From the NCBI GenBank assembly GCA_963930645.1, contig OZ005655.1:135641456-135705455 (forward strand): DNA of 64,000 bases, in the 5' to 3' direction. Both the position numbers and the translations under genes were made by a program. Positions 1 through 12,900 of the stretch are shown here, one piece after another. The notes below the pieces were generated by a model. It did not search any database. It was not told where the DNA came from and saw only the letters and a list, made by a program, of their open reading frames with translations. This stretch comes from Salticus scenicus (taxonomy: Eukaryota; Arthropoda; Arachnida; Araneae; Salticidae). Each line of letters starts with the position of its first letter. Within the stretch, counting starts at the first letter, position 1.

Positions 1-234
1 TTTAGATTAGGTAAAGTTTTCTGAACTTACAATTTGTAGGATTCTTATACTTTATTACGTTTCACAAGAAACAGGAGTAAAGATTTTTTAATAGTTGTAT
101 TAACTGACATTTCAAGATTTAGAAAGAAAATATTTATATAATGTTTGATGTGTATATATATATGTGTGTGTGTGTGTGTCTTTTAGAAAATAATCATGTT
201 TTTTATGTGTTTTAAAAGAACTTATTTTTATATA

Positions 235-446
235 CAGTCGGTAACAAAAGTGTCCGAACACTAGCAAAAATTCCTATGTAAAAAAAAGTACACTTCATAC
301 GGTTTTGTTATAAATCCTTGTCGAATCCTGTTCTTACACTGACTAAGAACAGGATTGGATAAGGATTTATTTCACAAAACCGTATGAAGTGTACATTTTT
401 TACATAGGAATTTTTGCTAGTGTTCGGACACTTTTGTTACCAACTG
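235..446. mobile_element. Palindromic TA-flanked MITE (Tc1/mariner-like)
   Basis: A 212-bp near-perfect palindrome. The left half starts CAGTCGGTAACAAAAGTG and the right half ends with its reverse complement (one mismatch, CAGTTGG). Both ends abut a TA dinucleotide (233-234 and 447-448), as expected for the TA target duplication of Tc1/mariner-type elements. The centre is a further hairpin around CCTGTTCTTA/TAAGAACAGG. There is no coding capacity, so it is a fold-back MITE that must have been moved in trans. The superfamily is inferred only from the CAGT terminus and the TA. Confidence 0.85.
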
Positions 447-2029
447 TATATAAAGTAAAAATATGCAAAGTAATTAAAATGACTTAATAAATAAAAATGT
501 ATTTTTTTCTTTTTTATAAAAATACCGAATACTCATATAGTGCTTTATGGTGATATTATTAAAACTGTGTTAGACGATAATCGGATGTCAGTAAACATAT
601 GAATCATATAATAATACATTTGATTAATATGAAACGCTGTTTTAATGTAATTCGATAGCTTTCAAAGTCTGAATCAGAAAAAAATTAATTTTAAAAGGAT
701 ATCAACTTTAAAGAGCAAATATGTCGGGGAAGTAGAAAAGAAATCATCTTTATAAAACTCTCTATTTATGAAATAAACTATATCTGGAATAGATATAAAC
801 ATACATGAGAACGAAATTTTATAAATTTCCAAATGTTATAGAATACAATATCTCCCAGGCGTTGATTTATAGAATACTGCACATTAAAATACTCTTTTCT
901 CTTGCGCAACTCAAAGAATGTTGGTATCTCTTAGGAAGATCACAGCTGTTGCACTAGTGAATAAAATCGCTGTCTGAAACTATATTAAATTTATTTCTGT
1001 TCTCACAGTAAGATTTAGTAAATAAATAGCGCATTTCTGATCTTAATATTATATCATATTACTACTTTCAAAAAGTTTGTTTATCTGATGTTTCACAACC
1101 CACGCAAACACTGATAAATTGTTACGCATAACATAGGATTTATGCTGTGTTTGTTTAATTTCACTCAAGATATAAACAAAGAAATTTATAAATTATGTTT
1201 TCTTCTTCTTTTTATTTTATTTTATTTTATCTTTTTTTATCGTACTTATGTTAATACAGAATAAAAATACTATTTTCAGAAAAAGAAATCTAAAGTTTTA
1301 ATATTGAAAATTAAATGTTGTTACTGTTTTGTGCAAGATATGCCTATATATATTTCAATTTTTATACTTGCATGTTTTGAAAACGACGCCAAATGCCGAT
1401 ATGTGTTTTTGAATAAATTTTGATGCCTCAGTCCTTTCAGAGACCCTGACAAATGTCAGAGTTGCATATTTGTTCCTCCCTTTCGACTGCTCATTTTGAC
1501 TGCTATAAATGAAGAAAATGTAGTTGAAGAAATAAGAAAACTTAAACTCGTTTTATTTCAATTTTACAAGGAAGCGATGGGGTGGAATTTGACTACCCAG
1601 TAAAAATGCATTTAGATATCAGTTGTAGTGAAAAAAAAAAAAAAAAACTGAAGTGAAAGATAAGTTGTTTGGCTTGATAAACGTTTAGGGAAACAGCCAC
1701 AATGCACGTTAAAATATATCTCATAAGAAAACGAAGGCATTGCAAGCGTGTTATTTAAATATTTTGGGCTGGAAATCACTTTTTACAAAAAAAAAAAAAA
1801 AAAAAAAAAAATACTTCAATCGACCTTTGAGAACCATACATCACAACTTTCAAAGTTTTGAACCTAAGACTTCGCCGAAACTATCGCTAAATTTCTCTTA
1901 ACTTCCAACGTCTATCAACATCACGCAAATTTAAGGATTACATGAGTTTCGAAGGCTTAAAAACTGTACATTTTCTCTATTTTTTAATATAAGAATTAAT
2001 ATATATATACTATATTCTTAATTTTCAGC
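447..2029. other. AT-rich stretch, no gene recognised
   Basis: No open frame resembling a known protein and no RNA gene was seen. The stretch holds poly-A tracts near 1630 and 1790 and short (TA)n runs only. Confidence 0.6.
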
Positions 2030-2855
2030 ATATAAATGAACAACAATTAAACATGCTTTGCCCACTTCGCTGATAATTTTATTTAAGATTTTTTTTTTAA
2101 ATAATTAAAATGTTTGAATAAATATATTTCGATTGACGGATATTTTTGGCGCAGTTTAAATATGGGACCCCAATGGCGATTTCAAATACTTTTTACCAGT
2201 TTTACGATAAATCGAAATAGCTGTCGCAAATGTGTAAGTAAAGACATTGGCGAGAAAAGTCCGATCTACTTCAGTGCTAAATTTAAAATTTCGCCAAGGG
2301 TATTCCATACTAAAGATGCGCTCTATTTTAAGCAAGTTTAAGTCATGGACCTGTGATATACAGCCGTTAAGGATGTATAAATGACATTCTATTATTTGAG
2401 ATTCATTATGTTAATTAGAAATATGGTTAATTTAAAGTAAACTAAATATGCATTGACATTAAGAAACAGCTTTAGATAGGACTCCCTTGACGAAATTTGA
2501 AAATTGACGATGAAATAGCTCGGTTGGTTTTCACAAAAAGCTTTTCATATGAAATTTTTATAGCCATTTAATTCATCGCCAAACTGGTAAAAATAATAAA
2601 AGTCACCAAAGGATTTCTATACTAAAAATGTGACCACTTTACTTTGCAGAAGCTAAAATCAAGGAGAAAAAACTATAAGACTATTCGATTAATTTAAATT
2701 AATATTTTAAAAGCAAATAAATAAATGAATAAAATGAAGCTATTATGACATCAGTTTAAATGCTTTTTTTTTTTTTTATAATTGAAATGTTCTTTAATCA
2801 TATTTTAACTGGCGATTATTTTCGGCCCAAAATTAATACAAGAACTCTCATAGCG

Positions 2856-2897
<42 letters not shown>

Positions 2898-3190
2898 GAG
2901 AGAGAGAGAGAGAGCTATTATATATAGATATATATATATAGCTATTTTAACGATAAATTGAAGTGGTCATTGCCATTGCGTAAGTAAAAACTTTGTCATC
3001 AATCATCGCCAAAATCGCATATAATAATAAAAGTCACCAAGGGGGTGATTAATTTTGTGGATCATGCAATGAAAGAAAAAAAAATCATATAACACTATTA
3101 GATTAATTGAAATTATTATTTTAAAAATAAGTATATAAATGAAACGCTATTATGACGCCAGATTTTTCAGAATTTTTTTTATAATAAAGC
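2030..3190. repeat. Degenerate tandem repeat, about three units
   Basis: Diverged units begin near 2090, 2767 and 3170, each opening with a T-run followed by an ATAATTRAAATG-like string. The first two share a block around GGCGATTTC and CGATAAATYGAA, and the second and third share RCTATTAGATTAATT and CTATTATGAC blocks. Unit spacing differs (about 680 and 400 bp), so there are internal insertions or deletions. A (TA)n(AG)n microsatellite sits inside the second unit at 2861-2914. The 75-codon open frame at 2114-2341 lies inside a unit and is not considered a gene. Confidence 0.5.
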
Positions 3191-4304
3191 TTTACATAAA
3201 AATATATTTATTTCCTTTTAAATCAGAAAGAACCCCCCCCCCCCCGTTTTTTTAAAGTTAAAATGGGGTTTTATTTAGTATCTTTTGAACTAATTATAAT
3301 ACTAAACTAAAAATTACAGAGTTAGATAAATTTCTTTCCGATTAATAAGCGTAACAACTTTTATTGCGAACAATGCGATGGTACGCTGTATTTTTTATAA
3401 CGAATCAAAACCTTATATAACATGAAATCCATTTTATCAAAATGGATACGTACCTGGCGCGGTTTTATAGACCTATTGCGTAATATTATACACGATTATT
3501 TTTATTAAAAAGTTTAGAAAATTCAGTTTGGGATTTCTGGTTTTCAGAGACCCTCCAGAAAAGCGGTTGCCAAATGCGCTATAATATAATAAAAATATAA
3601 ACAATTTCACGATGAGCGTAACTTTTCTAAATTATCTCTTTTGCACTAAAAAATCCCAGAAATTAAAACTTTTTTACGGAGAAACTTCATACCATATATA
3701 TTCTAAAACATTCCATTTTATTAAGACAAAGTATACAAATATTCAATAAGTTATAAAATTTCCTATTAATTAGTTTAATTTAAAAATTCATTTTTTGTCA
3801 AAAATATTTTTTCATAAAATATTTAGTTTTAGTTTTCTTCTCTTATAAATAGATAAAGTCTAATGACGTAATTATACATACATGTACATATATAAGGGAG
3901 ACCCGTGTACCTAGGGCCATCGTGTACCTAAGGCCACCTCACTTTATTTGAATAATACTTAATTTTAAGTTTTAATACTCAATTGGGCAAGTAACAACAC
4001 CAATTGCTATTTTTACAGCTATTTTGGAATTTTTGAGGAGAAAGTTTTGACAAGTTACACGTAGAAAACGAATTTACAGGGTTTGAAGTAAAATTTTGCA
4101 GCTCATCTCTTTTGCTATTTTACAAAGGCAAGTCAAATATTTTTCTTTCATTTCTAGTGTATAATTTTGCTTTTTATATTAAGCAATAAATGAGATATTT
4201 AATTAATTGCCTGTGAGTTTTTTAGTGAACAGCATTTTGAATGAAGTTCCCAAAAATTGTACCTAGGGTCACATACCTAGGGCCAGTGTGTTTGGACCTT
4301 TTAA

Positions 4305-4670
4305 CACTTTCGCAACACTTTCGTTACACTTGTCGTTGTAACATGGTATTATAAAGCTTTATTTAAAAGTTTCGTGACCGCATACTTTTGTCTTTTTGAC
4401 AGTAAGGTCCGCCTGTAGGCGTTTTTCTCATAAGTTACAATTTTCCAAAACAAAATTTTCCGTATTCACATTTATATTACAAATGGATATGCATTATAAT
4501 CATACTCTTTCTAATCAAACTATTTGCATCCATAGTAAACTGATTGTACAAGTATGGATATTGTGTATATTTTTTAGAATCAAATAACATACAAATTGCA
4601 AAAGAAGCCCCCACTGGTGGAGTTTTATATATTCAAATGACGTAAATCTACATCAGCGGTCGCGAAGGTG
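4305..4670. mobile_element. Nested piggyBac-like MITE in pogo copy 1
   Basis: It starts after TTAA (4301-4304) with CACTTTCGC and ends with GCGGTCGCGAAGGTG followed by TCAA (4671-4674), a one-base decay of TTAA. The same MITE occupies the same place in the second transposon copy (12096-12398) with both TTAA sites intact. Compared with that copy, this one has about 65 extra bases after the left end. A TTAA target is the signature of the piggyBac superfamily; no coding sequence is present to confirm it. Confidence 0.65.
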
Positions 4671-4699
4671 TCAAGAAATACAGTACAGTCTGTAGTAAT

Positions 4700-4865
4700 T
4701 GAATGCTGGCAAACCCTGGCAAACCAATCACTATATATGACGTAGCTGAAAATGTTGGAAAGTCCTATCCGTCGGTCTTTACTCCTGTAAACATTCTATC
4801 AGGCTTTCGTGTATCCAGCATATGACCAATGAATCAAAACACATTCACTGAGGATGAATATTTAA
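4700..4865 (+). pseudogene. pogo/Tigger transposase C-terminal relic
   Basis: The plus strand can be read as a remnant of the region following the DDE core of pogo/Tigger (Jerky-like) transposases: recognisable pieces are ITIYDVAENVGKS, VNILSGFRVSSIWP and FTEDEY. In family members this stretch follows the catalytic core and precedes a variable tail. Everything upstream (CENP-B-like DNA-binding domain and DDE core) is missing, so the fragment is non-functional. The homologous fragment at 12415-12900 keeps more of the tail. The match was recognised by eye. Confidence 0.65.
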
Positions 4866-5287
4866 ATTCAAATGTGCCTGAAAGACAAGACCCCTCCATA
4901 AATTAAAAAAAAAAGTGAAAAATTTCGTGTTTCAAATAAAGGCAACAACATGATAATCATAATATGATAAATAAATATATTACTTGATATTTTCTCTTTT
5001 ATAAAATACATGTTTATATGCTTATTTTTTGTTCATTACAAAGTAAAATCTAAATTTCAGAGAATGGCCCTAGGTACAATGAGGTCTGCCCCCTGGTATA
5101 GTGAGGGTGTTGTACCTAGGGCCACGAGTGAAGTTTTTTTAAAACCTTCTATTTGTCGGAATTTATTATTTTATTTATTTATATTAATCCCAATCGGAAG
5201 TAATTAGTCCTAAAGATATGTACATATCAGTTTGATAATTTTAAACAGGCATTGAAAAAACGCGGCCCTAGGTACACGGTTCTCCCA

Positions 5288-5649
5288 TATATATAAATAT
5301 CTAATTCTTAATTTAAAATAGTTGGGTATTTTCTCATTTTCCAACAAAAAATAAATTAATATATTTATAATTGAACTAAAAATAAACTTATGTAAATAAG
5401 TTATTAAATGTGTAATCTAGTGTAGATTGTTAATATTTGTGCCATCGTCTCATACTATTACCTATGTAAAATTACTTATGCTTCCTTTTGAAATTTGACT
5501 TTTTGTATTGTGTGCCTGTTATTGAACTTGATAATAGAATCAATTTGGGAAATCTTAATGCTTTGTTTGGCGCGTGTATGTCTCTTTGGTGAATTGTTTG
5601 ACTAACTATTCTACTTTCTCATTCTTTGCTTCTACTATAAAAGGATTAT

Positions 5650-5688
<39 letters not shown>

Positions 5689-6526
5689 ATTATATTTTTT
5701 ATCTCATAATGTCTATACACAATTTTAGCTATTACTTAAGCAGATTATTAAATTTGTAAAATTTTGAAATGCATAATTTTATTGCTGCAATTTGCGCATT
5801 TAATGTATTATTATTATTATTATTATAGATGTTATGCAGTGTTTGGCAATTTAATGATCATTTCAGACTACTTTAATCATATAATTTGCGAGATATCTTG
5901 CTACTATTTCCCAATTTTTATTGTTATTAATAATTTCTGAAATATTTTGATATGCGGTTTCTTCATTTTACATTGGAATTTTATATTTTGTTGACATTTA
6001 TTTGGATTATGACTTTACTTTATTTACTCCATGATTTCTTGATATTTCTGCGCCTTGATTAACTGCACTTTTAATGGCTATCTGGTTATTGAATTTTACA
6101 TGTGACACTCTTTACATGCAAATATTAGTGGCTTATTTCTTTACTATTGTATAAGTGATTCTTAAATGAAATTTTACGACATTTATTGGTGATATTGGTT
6201 TTGTAATTTTCATATGTTTATCACTTTTTGTGGTGAACTTATTTTGAATTTGTTTTATTTTGAAATTTGTTTTTTCTTGTTTTGGCTCAAAAGAATGTTT
6301 CGGGCCCGGTACAAAGCTATTCTCAACTACTGCAATCTTTGAGACAGAAAAAAATTCTTTTTGCATATTTGTGCTCTACCAGGCCCTTGATAACGTTAGA
6401 ATGCAAATATGCATTTATCCATTTCCAATTTATTTTGATTTGGTGGTCTTTGTTTTCAATCAAATTAATTTTTTGAATACTGTTATTTTTAATAATCCTT
6501 AAATTTTAATTTCACTGACTGTTTAT

Positions 6527-6567
<41 letters not shown>

Positions 6568-7470
6568 CTAAGAATACATATGCTTTACTTATTTTTCTAT
6601 GGTTTTTAAAAAATAAAATAGTTTTGTTTTTAAATTTTTAAATTCTGAAATAAAAAATCATAGAATTGTTAGTTTTCTTTAATCAAACAATTAATCATAC
6701 TTTGCATAATTCTGAAATCATGGGCATAAAATTTTGATTAATGATGTTGAGAATAGTTTCTTAAAAAAAAAATAAATAAATAAATAATATAAAATAGTAC
6801 ATTGTCAAATTATAAGTCTAACTTTGGAAATGATGGATGATGATATTTCTACTTTGCAACACTGCGCTTTATTTACGCTTATGAAAACAAAAATATATAT
6901 TTATGTTGTAAACATTTTCACATAATTAATTTTGTTAATGACAGTTTGACGAGGCATTTAAATTCATTCGCATTACATTTAATTCAAAATATCATGTTTT
7001 ATTCATTCTTCTTTATCATTGTTACCAAAAGTTTTATGGTAAAATTATTATTATTTTTTTTTAGTTTAACCCTTTAAGACAAAAGGTAATTTCTTTAACT
7101 TAATATTAAAAACTAACAGAAATTACAATGAAGCTTAGAGCGAAAGAAATAAATGATTTTTCCTGATATGTTTTAGAAACATTTTTTTTTTTTTTTTTGT
7201 CTTGTTTAATCCGAGATGAATCTTAACATTTAAACATAAAAAAAAAAGCAATGCTTCAAATAATAATGAGCTATTTTAATTCAGAATTTGAAATGATAAA
7301 TAAATTGTTTTTCATTTCTTTTTTCATTATTTAACCTGATATTTTATTCTCTAAAAATTCTAGAAATCATACTATAAAATTACTAGTGGATCTGCAGATG
7401 AAGAGCTTCAACGTCCTATTTGCTTCAAGCATTATTCAACAGATAATTTTTATTTATTCCTTATTTTATA

Positions 7471-7508
<38 letters not shown>
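5288..7508. other. AT-rich stretch with microsatellites, no gene
   Basis: Holds (CA)n(TA)n at about 5650-5688, (ATT)n near 5807-5826, (TA)n at 6530-6565 and 7472-7508, and T-rich runs. The overlapping short open frames at 6260-6502 on both strands show no recognisable motif and look like chance. Confidence 0.55.
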
Positions 7509-7512
<4 letters not shown>

Positions 7513-8540
7513 CCGTAATAGTACGAAATTCTTTTATATATCCCAGAAAAGAACCACAGTAATTTTATACAATAAAAATAATACACCTATTTAATTAATT
7601 ATAAGTCATTAATATTTCAACGTAATTTGACATCATTTCGATGATTAAAGTACCTCATCGGAATTCCTTTGGGGGTTCCCGTAAATAATTTTTTTAGTCT
7701 GTACATACCCATTTTCTAGAGAAACTATGCTTTTAAGCATCTTTATAATGTATGTTAATTCCATTATGTTGAATGCAGCATAACCGCATTAATGAGTGCG
7801 TTTAGGTAGAAATTTATTCATAGGCTCTACTGTCACGAAATTCTTTTGTGGGTCTCCGTATACGAACCCCAAACATTGTATACACCAGTAAAAACTATTC
7901 AGCTTATTATAAGTTTTTCCTGAATAATTGTTCGAAATTTGACATACTTTTGCTAATTACGCCACATTGCCAGTACACTTTTGTATGGTCCTGTTATTAG
8001 GAAGCCTAAAAGCACTAATTTCCTGCTGAAAACATAAGTTTAAGCATCTCAGAAATGTACGCTAATTTCATTTTGTTGATAGCAAAGTAATGATGTCAAA
8101 ATGCGTTAAAACGAAATTTATCCCATATGCTGTAATGATAAGAATTTTGACGTGTCTCTGTACACAATCTATAAAAAATATAGGCATAAAAAATTATACA
8201 ATTATTTCTATATAGAGCATGATCGTGTGTGCCAATTTGCAAGTCAATCGAAGGAATTTTGCGGCCGCTATTCGTTAATGATAGGCCGTAATGATAAGAA
8301 AAAAATTAGGTGCGTCTCTGTACACGAACTACAAATGGAATACATACCCAAAACTATACAGCTCCTTTCGTGGAGCTCATGTACATGTGTACTAAATTTC
8401 AAGTTAATAGCGTGATTTTTGCGGCCGCTGCTATCGCACGACGGACAGGCAAAACATACAAACAAACAAACACACAAACGGAACCCAAAATCTTTTTGAG
8501 CCTCAACAGAAAACCTCCACTGACGTTTCGGCAATAAGTT
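7509..8540. repeat. Dispersed repeat family X, copy 1
   Basis: About 1 kb homologous to 26490-27690. It is internally repetitive: a block with CCGTAATGATAAGAA followed by TCTCTGTACACGAAC recurs near 7512, 7829, 8129 and 8286. The right end contains a GACGGACAGGCAAA string with (ACAAA)n and closes with GACGTTTCGGCAATAA, matched at the end of copy 2. Such ends are seen in the 3' regions of several non-LTR retrotransposons, but no coding sequence is present and I do not assign a superfamily. Open frames of 75-112 codons inside it on either strand are shadows of the repeat. Confidence 0.6.
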
Positions 8541-9431
8541 GATATCTTTGTGTGTGTTTGTGTGTACAGTGTAGACTATATGTCCTAGACACATTTTTAA
8601 TTTCAATGCAAAACTGAATAACTGACGTACGAGAGTGCGGTTTCAGCTACATTTTTTTTTTTCAACGAGAAGTATTGTTTAAGCAAACAAGATTTAATTT
8701 CAAATTTTGCTTGTAGATGGTGATGTACTTTAAGCAGCAACAAAAATGGGTAAAAACTGATAATAAACAACAAATATATATATGTATTGTGGGATACTCT
8801 ACAATATTTCAATATGTGCACCTTTTCATAACACGTCTTTCTTAGCATTGATTGTGAAAGTACGTAATTGATAAGGAAAGTCTCCTTAGAGTGCATACTC
8901 AAAATATCTATTAAATAATTTAACTGATACAACTAATATTATATGTATACGATCAGTGAAAATTGTCGGCGGAAATCCAGTAGACAATCTATAAAAAGTA
9001 AAATAATTTTAAGTGTTTGGTGCGAAAAAGCCATAGACACAATATAATTATACGGATAACACACTTTTTCCCCAAATGCAAGTAATTTTAATAAATTAAA
9101 AAAATATTTCCTAAACAAATGTTTATCTAATAGCGTAATATAAAATAATTTTAAAATTATCGGAAAATTTTGATTAATTTTATGTAAGATTCTACAATAT
9201 ACTTAAGTGATTTGTGATTGAAAATATTTATTGCTTCTTAAAAATATTTTTTATATAACTAAAAAATGTTTAAGTCGCATACGCTTAAGTTATGCATATA
9301 TTTAGTACTTTTTTTCTTTCTTTTTTTTTTTTTTTATTATTTTTTTTTTTTTAATTCTTTCAAATTTCGCATTAATTGAAATTATTAATTTATAACTTTT
9401 GATAAATTTTAAAATTTTTATTTTAAGAGCA

Positions 9432-9469
<38 letters not shown>

Positions 9470-11668
9470 TTTAACTTTTAGCTGAAAAATAAAGGTTTCA
9501 GTAATCAACTGGCATTTTGTCTGATAAATTTAAGAGATCATAAATAGTGCCTTCCAGAAAATTTCCGCATAGACGTAATGCATTTAAATTTTCTTGGAAG
9601 TCTCGTTATTCAATCTACTTGTGAAATTTTTAGACAAATTTTAACTATCATCATCTCAATACAAAACAGAAATAGAATGTCCACTTTAGTCTTTCTGCTT
9701 GTATTTGTTTTTAAGTTGCGATGATAATAGTCGTACAGAAAAGCAGACTGACATGCTCACACACACATCAAACGCTAAAAACTTGATACTTGGATTTAAT
9801 GGATTTCAAAGTGTGAAAATATATTAACAATTACTGCAGTAACATAATTTAACTCAAAAATGACACTTTTTATACCGTACACAGGTAAACGAAAAAAAAA
9901 AAGATGATAATACAATTTGAATTTTAATGAGGTTTTTAAATTATAATTTTAAATTGCTTATGTGTACTTTCCTTATCTTTTCTCAAAAATAATTTTTAAG
10001 ATTTTAAAATTTTACGATAAATTTTCTTTGTTTGTTATATTATAATTTATGCAATTGCTTAAAAATACTTTTGAATTCATTGAATTTTACTTTTAGTGAC
10101 ATTAAAAACAAATTGGAACTTCATTAAAATCCTCGTAAACTTAATTGAAATTTGTTGAAGCAAACTTTTGTTTGCCTCGCTGTCCGTAATTTGTAAATTT
10201 AGATTTGATTACAGAACATTATCTAGATGATCTTTCATAATTGGTTTTAAAGTTACCTAGGTTTCTAGACATGTAGTTTCATTCAAATGAAACTTATTAT
10301 AACTGTATTTATTGCCTGTTTAATACATTTCAAAATAACAGTTCATTTTGCATGCTAAATTTTGTTGTGAATATCATTATCCGACATTAACTTTAAAGCT
10401 TCTTGACAATAATACTAAATTGTATCTAAAATTGAAAAAAAAATACGCATAAAAATTATTGTAAAAAAAAAAAGAAAGAAAGAAAAAAAAAGAGCTTCAA
10501 AAGAATGTGACTCAGTTGTCATTATCAGAATTGATTCAAATATCAAATATTAATATTCTATTATAAATTTGAACATTAATTTGGAAACATATTTGTTACC
10601 GCCTATACATACAAGAATACCTTTTTGAAATAATCATTTTGATTTTTCTTAAATAAATGAGTGCTTTTTTTTTGTTACTATAGTCTCAACGAAACTTTTG
10701 CTACCAGAATCGAAAGGAATATATAGTTAAAAGTCTGAACAAATTTTATCGGTCAGTGACCGTAAATGCGATTTCCAGTCAATGATCGTAAAAATAAACT
10801 TCTACTCGTAAAACTTTCACCATTTTTTCTCGGAGAAAGTTAGTGACTATTAATAAAACTTTTACACTCTGAAGTTTACAACACTTTCTTACAAATTAGT
10901 AAGTCATTAGCAGTTTACAGAGATGAACATAACATACATTTACAGACAGTCCGGTGACTTCGATTCTTCTTGTAACTGTCTCTTTTTGATCAATTTAAGT
11001 AATTTAGTTTCTTTAAATGTACAAAATTACAGTTAAACTGATAAATTAAATAAATATAGAAATTAAACTACAAAATAAATATAGTTAAAAAAAAAAAAAA
11101 AAAAACCTTTTTTTTTTTTTTTTTTTTTTTCTTTTTTTTCTTATAGTATACTTATGAATATTTATTTAAATTTGTCTTTAATAATTTTTGTATAGTATAA
11201 AGAAATTTTTTTTTCGTTTGTAGAATGTATATATATATGTGTATGTATTTGTATCGCAAAATATTAAAAAGTTCTTTTTACACGTTTTCCTCTTTATTTT
11301 ATAATTAGAAATAATAATAATTAATGATATATAATTAGAAATTTTTAAAATATTACCTGCAGCAGTAAGTAACACCAAAAATTTCATTCATATGTAAATA
11401 TGATTTGTTAAATGAAATTCTAAAATTAAGTTTTTAATTTTCTTAATAAAATGTTTTTCAATAAAATGGTCAATCAAATGGTTCAATCAAATATTTTCTT
11501 AATAAAATATTTTACTAAATAAATAAATAAATAAATAAATAAAAATAAAAAATAAAATAAAAAATAAAATAAAATAAATAAGACAGATTTTTATTGACAT
11601 CGGGGTAAAAAAAACTCTTTTCAACAAAAGAGGGGTTAACTCAGGTGTATTTGTGCGTAGAATGTGTA
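8541..11668. other. AT-rich stretch with simple repeats, no gene
   Basis: Low-complexity tracts: T-run 9309-9352, (TA)n 9434-9468, A-runs near 10437-10495, A- then T-run at 11087-11140, and (AAAT)n at about 11516-11580. No protein or RNA homology was recognised. Confidence 0.55.
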
Positions 11669-12095
11669 GGGGAGACCCGTGTACCTAGGGCCATCATGTA
11701 CCTAGGGCCACCCCACTTTATTTGAATAATATTTAATTTTAAGTTTTAATACTCAACTGGGGGAGTAACAACACCAATTGCTACTTTTACAACTATATTG
11801 GAACATATGAGGAGAAAGTTTTGACAAGTTACATGTAGAAAACGAATTTAGATGGTTTGAAATAAAATTTTGGAGGTCATCTCTTTTGTTATTTTACAAA
11901 GGCAAGTCAAATATTTTTCTTTTATTTTTAGTGTATAATGTTGCTTGTTATACTAAGTAATAAATGATATATTTAATTAGTCCTCTCTGCATGTGGATTT
12001 TTTAGTGAAAGGTATTTTGAATGAAGTTACCAAAACTTGTACCTAAGGCCACATAGCTGCCTTGTACCTAGGGCCAGTGTGTTTGGACCTTTTAA

Positions 12096-12398
12096 CACTT
12101 TCGCGACCGCATGTTTCTGTCTTTTTGTCAGTAAGGTCCGTCTGTGGGCGTTTTTCTCATAAGTTACAATTTTTCAAAACAAAATTTTCCGTATTCACAT
12201 TTAGATTACAAATGGATATGCAATATAATCATACTCTCTCTAATCAAAGTATTTGCATCCATAGTATACTGATTGTACAAATATGAATATTGTGTATATT
12301 TTTTAAAAACAAATAATATACAAATTGCAAAAGAACCGCCCACTGGTAGAGTTTCATATTTCAAATGACGTGAATCTACGTCAGCGGTCGCAATAGTG
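12096..12398. mobile_element. Nested piggyBac-like MITE in pogo copy 2
   Basis: A 303-bp element between two intact TTAA sites (12092-12095 and 12399-12402). The inverted ends are CACTTTCGCGACCGC and GCGGTCGCAATAGTG. The interior is shared with 4305-4670. No coding capacity. TTAA duplication indicates mobilisation by a piggyBac-type transposase; this is inference from the target site. Confidence 0.7.
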
Positions 12399-12414
12399 TT
12401 AATAAACACAGTAT

Positions 12415-12900
12415 AGCCTGTAGAAATTGGATGCTGGAAAACTCTGGTAAACCAATCACTATATATGACGTTGCTGAAAATGTTGGCAAATACTATCTGC
12501 CTGTAAACATTCTACCAGGCTTTCGTGTATCCGGCATATGGTCAAAGAATCGAAACAGATTCACTGAGGATGAATATGTAAGTTAAAATGTGACTGAAAG
12601 ACAAAAATCCTCCATAAAAAAAAAAAAAAAAAAAGATTTTCCAGGAAGAAAGTGAACCACCAATGATAGAACTGGATGTCTCTGTTTAGTGTCCTGTTGA
12701 AATTTCGAAACCTTCAACACCTAACATTTTTTCGTGTGTAATGCTTTAATAGGTACGAACCTAAGCAAAGTCTTTACCTAAAGGAAAACGTCCCACGTCA
12801 AAGAAAAGATGTGACCGAAAACCAGAGAGATCTAGAAATCCAAGAGACAATTCAGAAAAAAAAAGAAATTGAAGAAAAAAAAGCGCTCTGTTAGAATATC
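12415..12900 (+). pseudogene. pogo/Tigger transposase C-terminal relic, longer
   Basis: Fragments in the plus frames include WMLENSGKPITIYDVAENVG, PVNILPGFRVSGIW and RFTEDEY, then after a poly-A interruption a basic tail with SKPSTP and a lysine/arginine-rich stretch near 12760-12890. The order agrees with the C-terminal third of pogo/Tigger transposases. Stops and frame changes are numerous. The DNA-binding domain and catalytic DDE triad are absent, so mobility would need an enzyme from elsewhere. Confidence 0.65.

Larger units (their letters stand above)
3895..5287 (+). mobile_element. pogo/Tigger-like DNA transposon, copy 1 (non-autonomous)
   Basis: A 1.39-kb element flanked by TA (3893-3894 and 5288-5289). 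It has inverted ends GGGAGACCCGTGTACCTAGG and its complement at 5265-5286. The 12-mer GTACCTAGGGCC or close variants recurs inside both ends in both orientations (about 3907, 3924, 4260, 4276, 5063, 5113 and 5264). Such iterated subterminal motifs are what a transposase would bind; that role is inferred. Assignment to pogo/Tigger rests on the TA target and on the transposase C-terminal relic at about 4700-4865. It is internally deleted and carries a nested MITE. Confidence 0.8.

Noticed and set aside
2114..2341. 75-codon frame near the left end
   Set aside because: Within a degenerate tandem repeat, with no similarity recognised.
8268..8606. 112-codon minus-strand frame and overlapping plus frames
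   Set aside because: It covers the end of dispersed repeat X; no motif, and the frame is not kept in the second copy.
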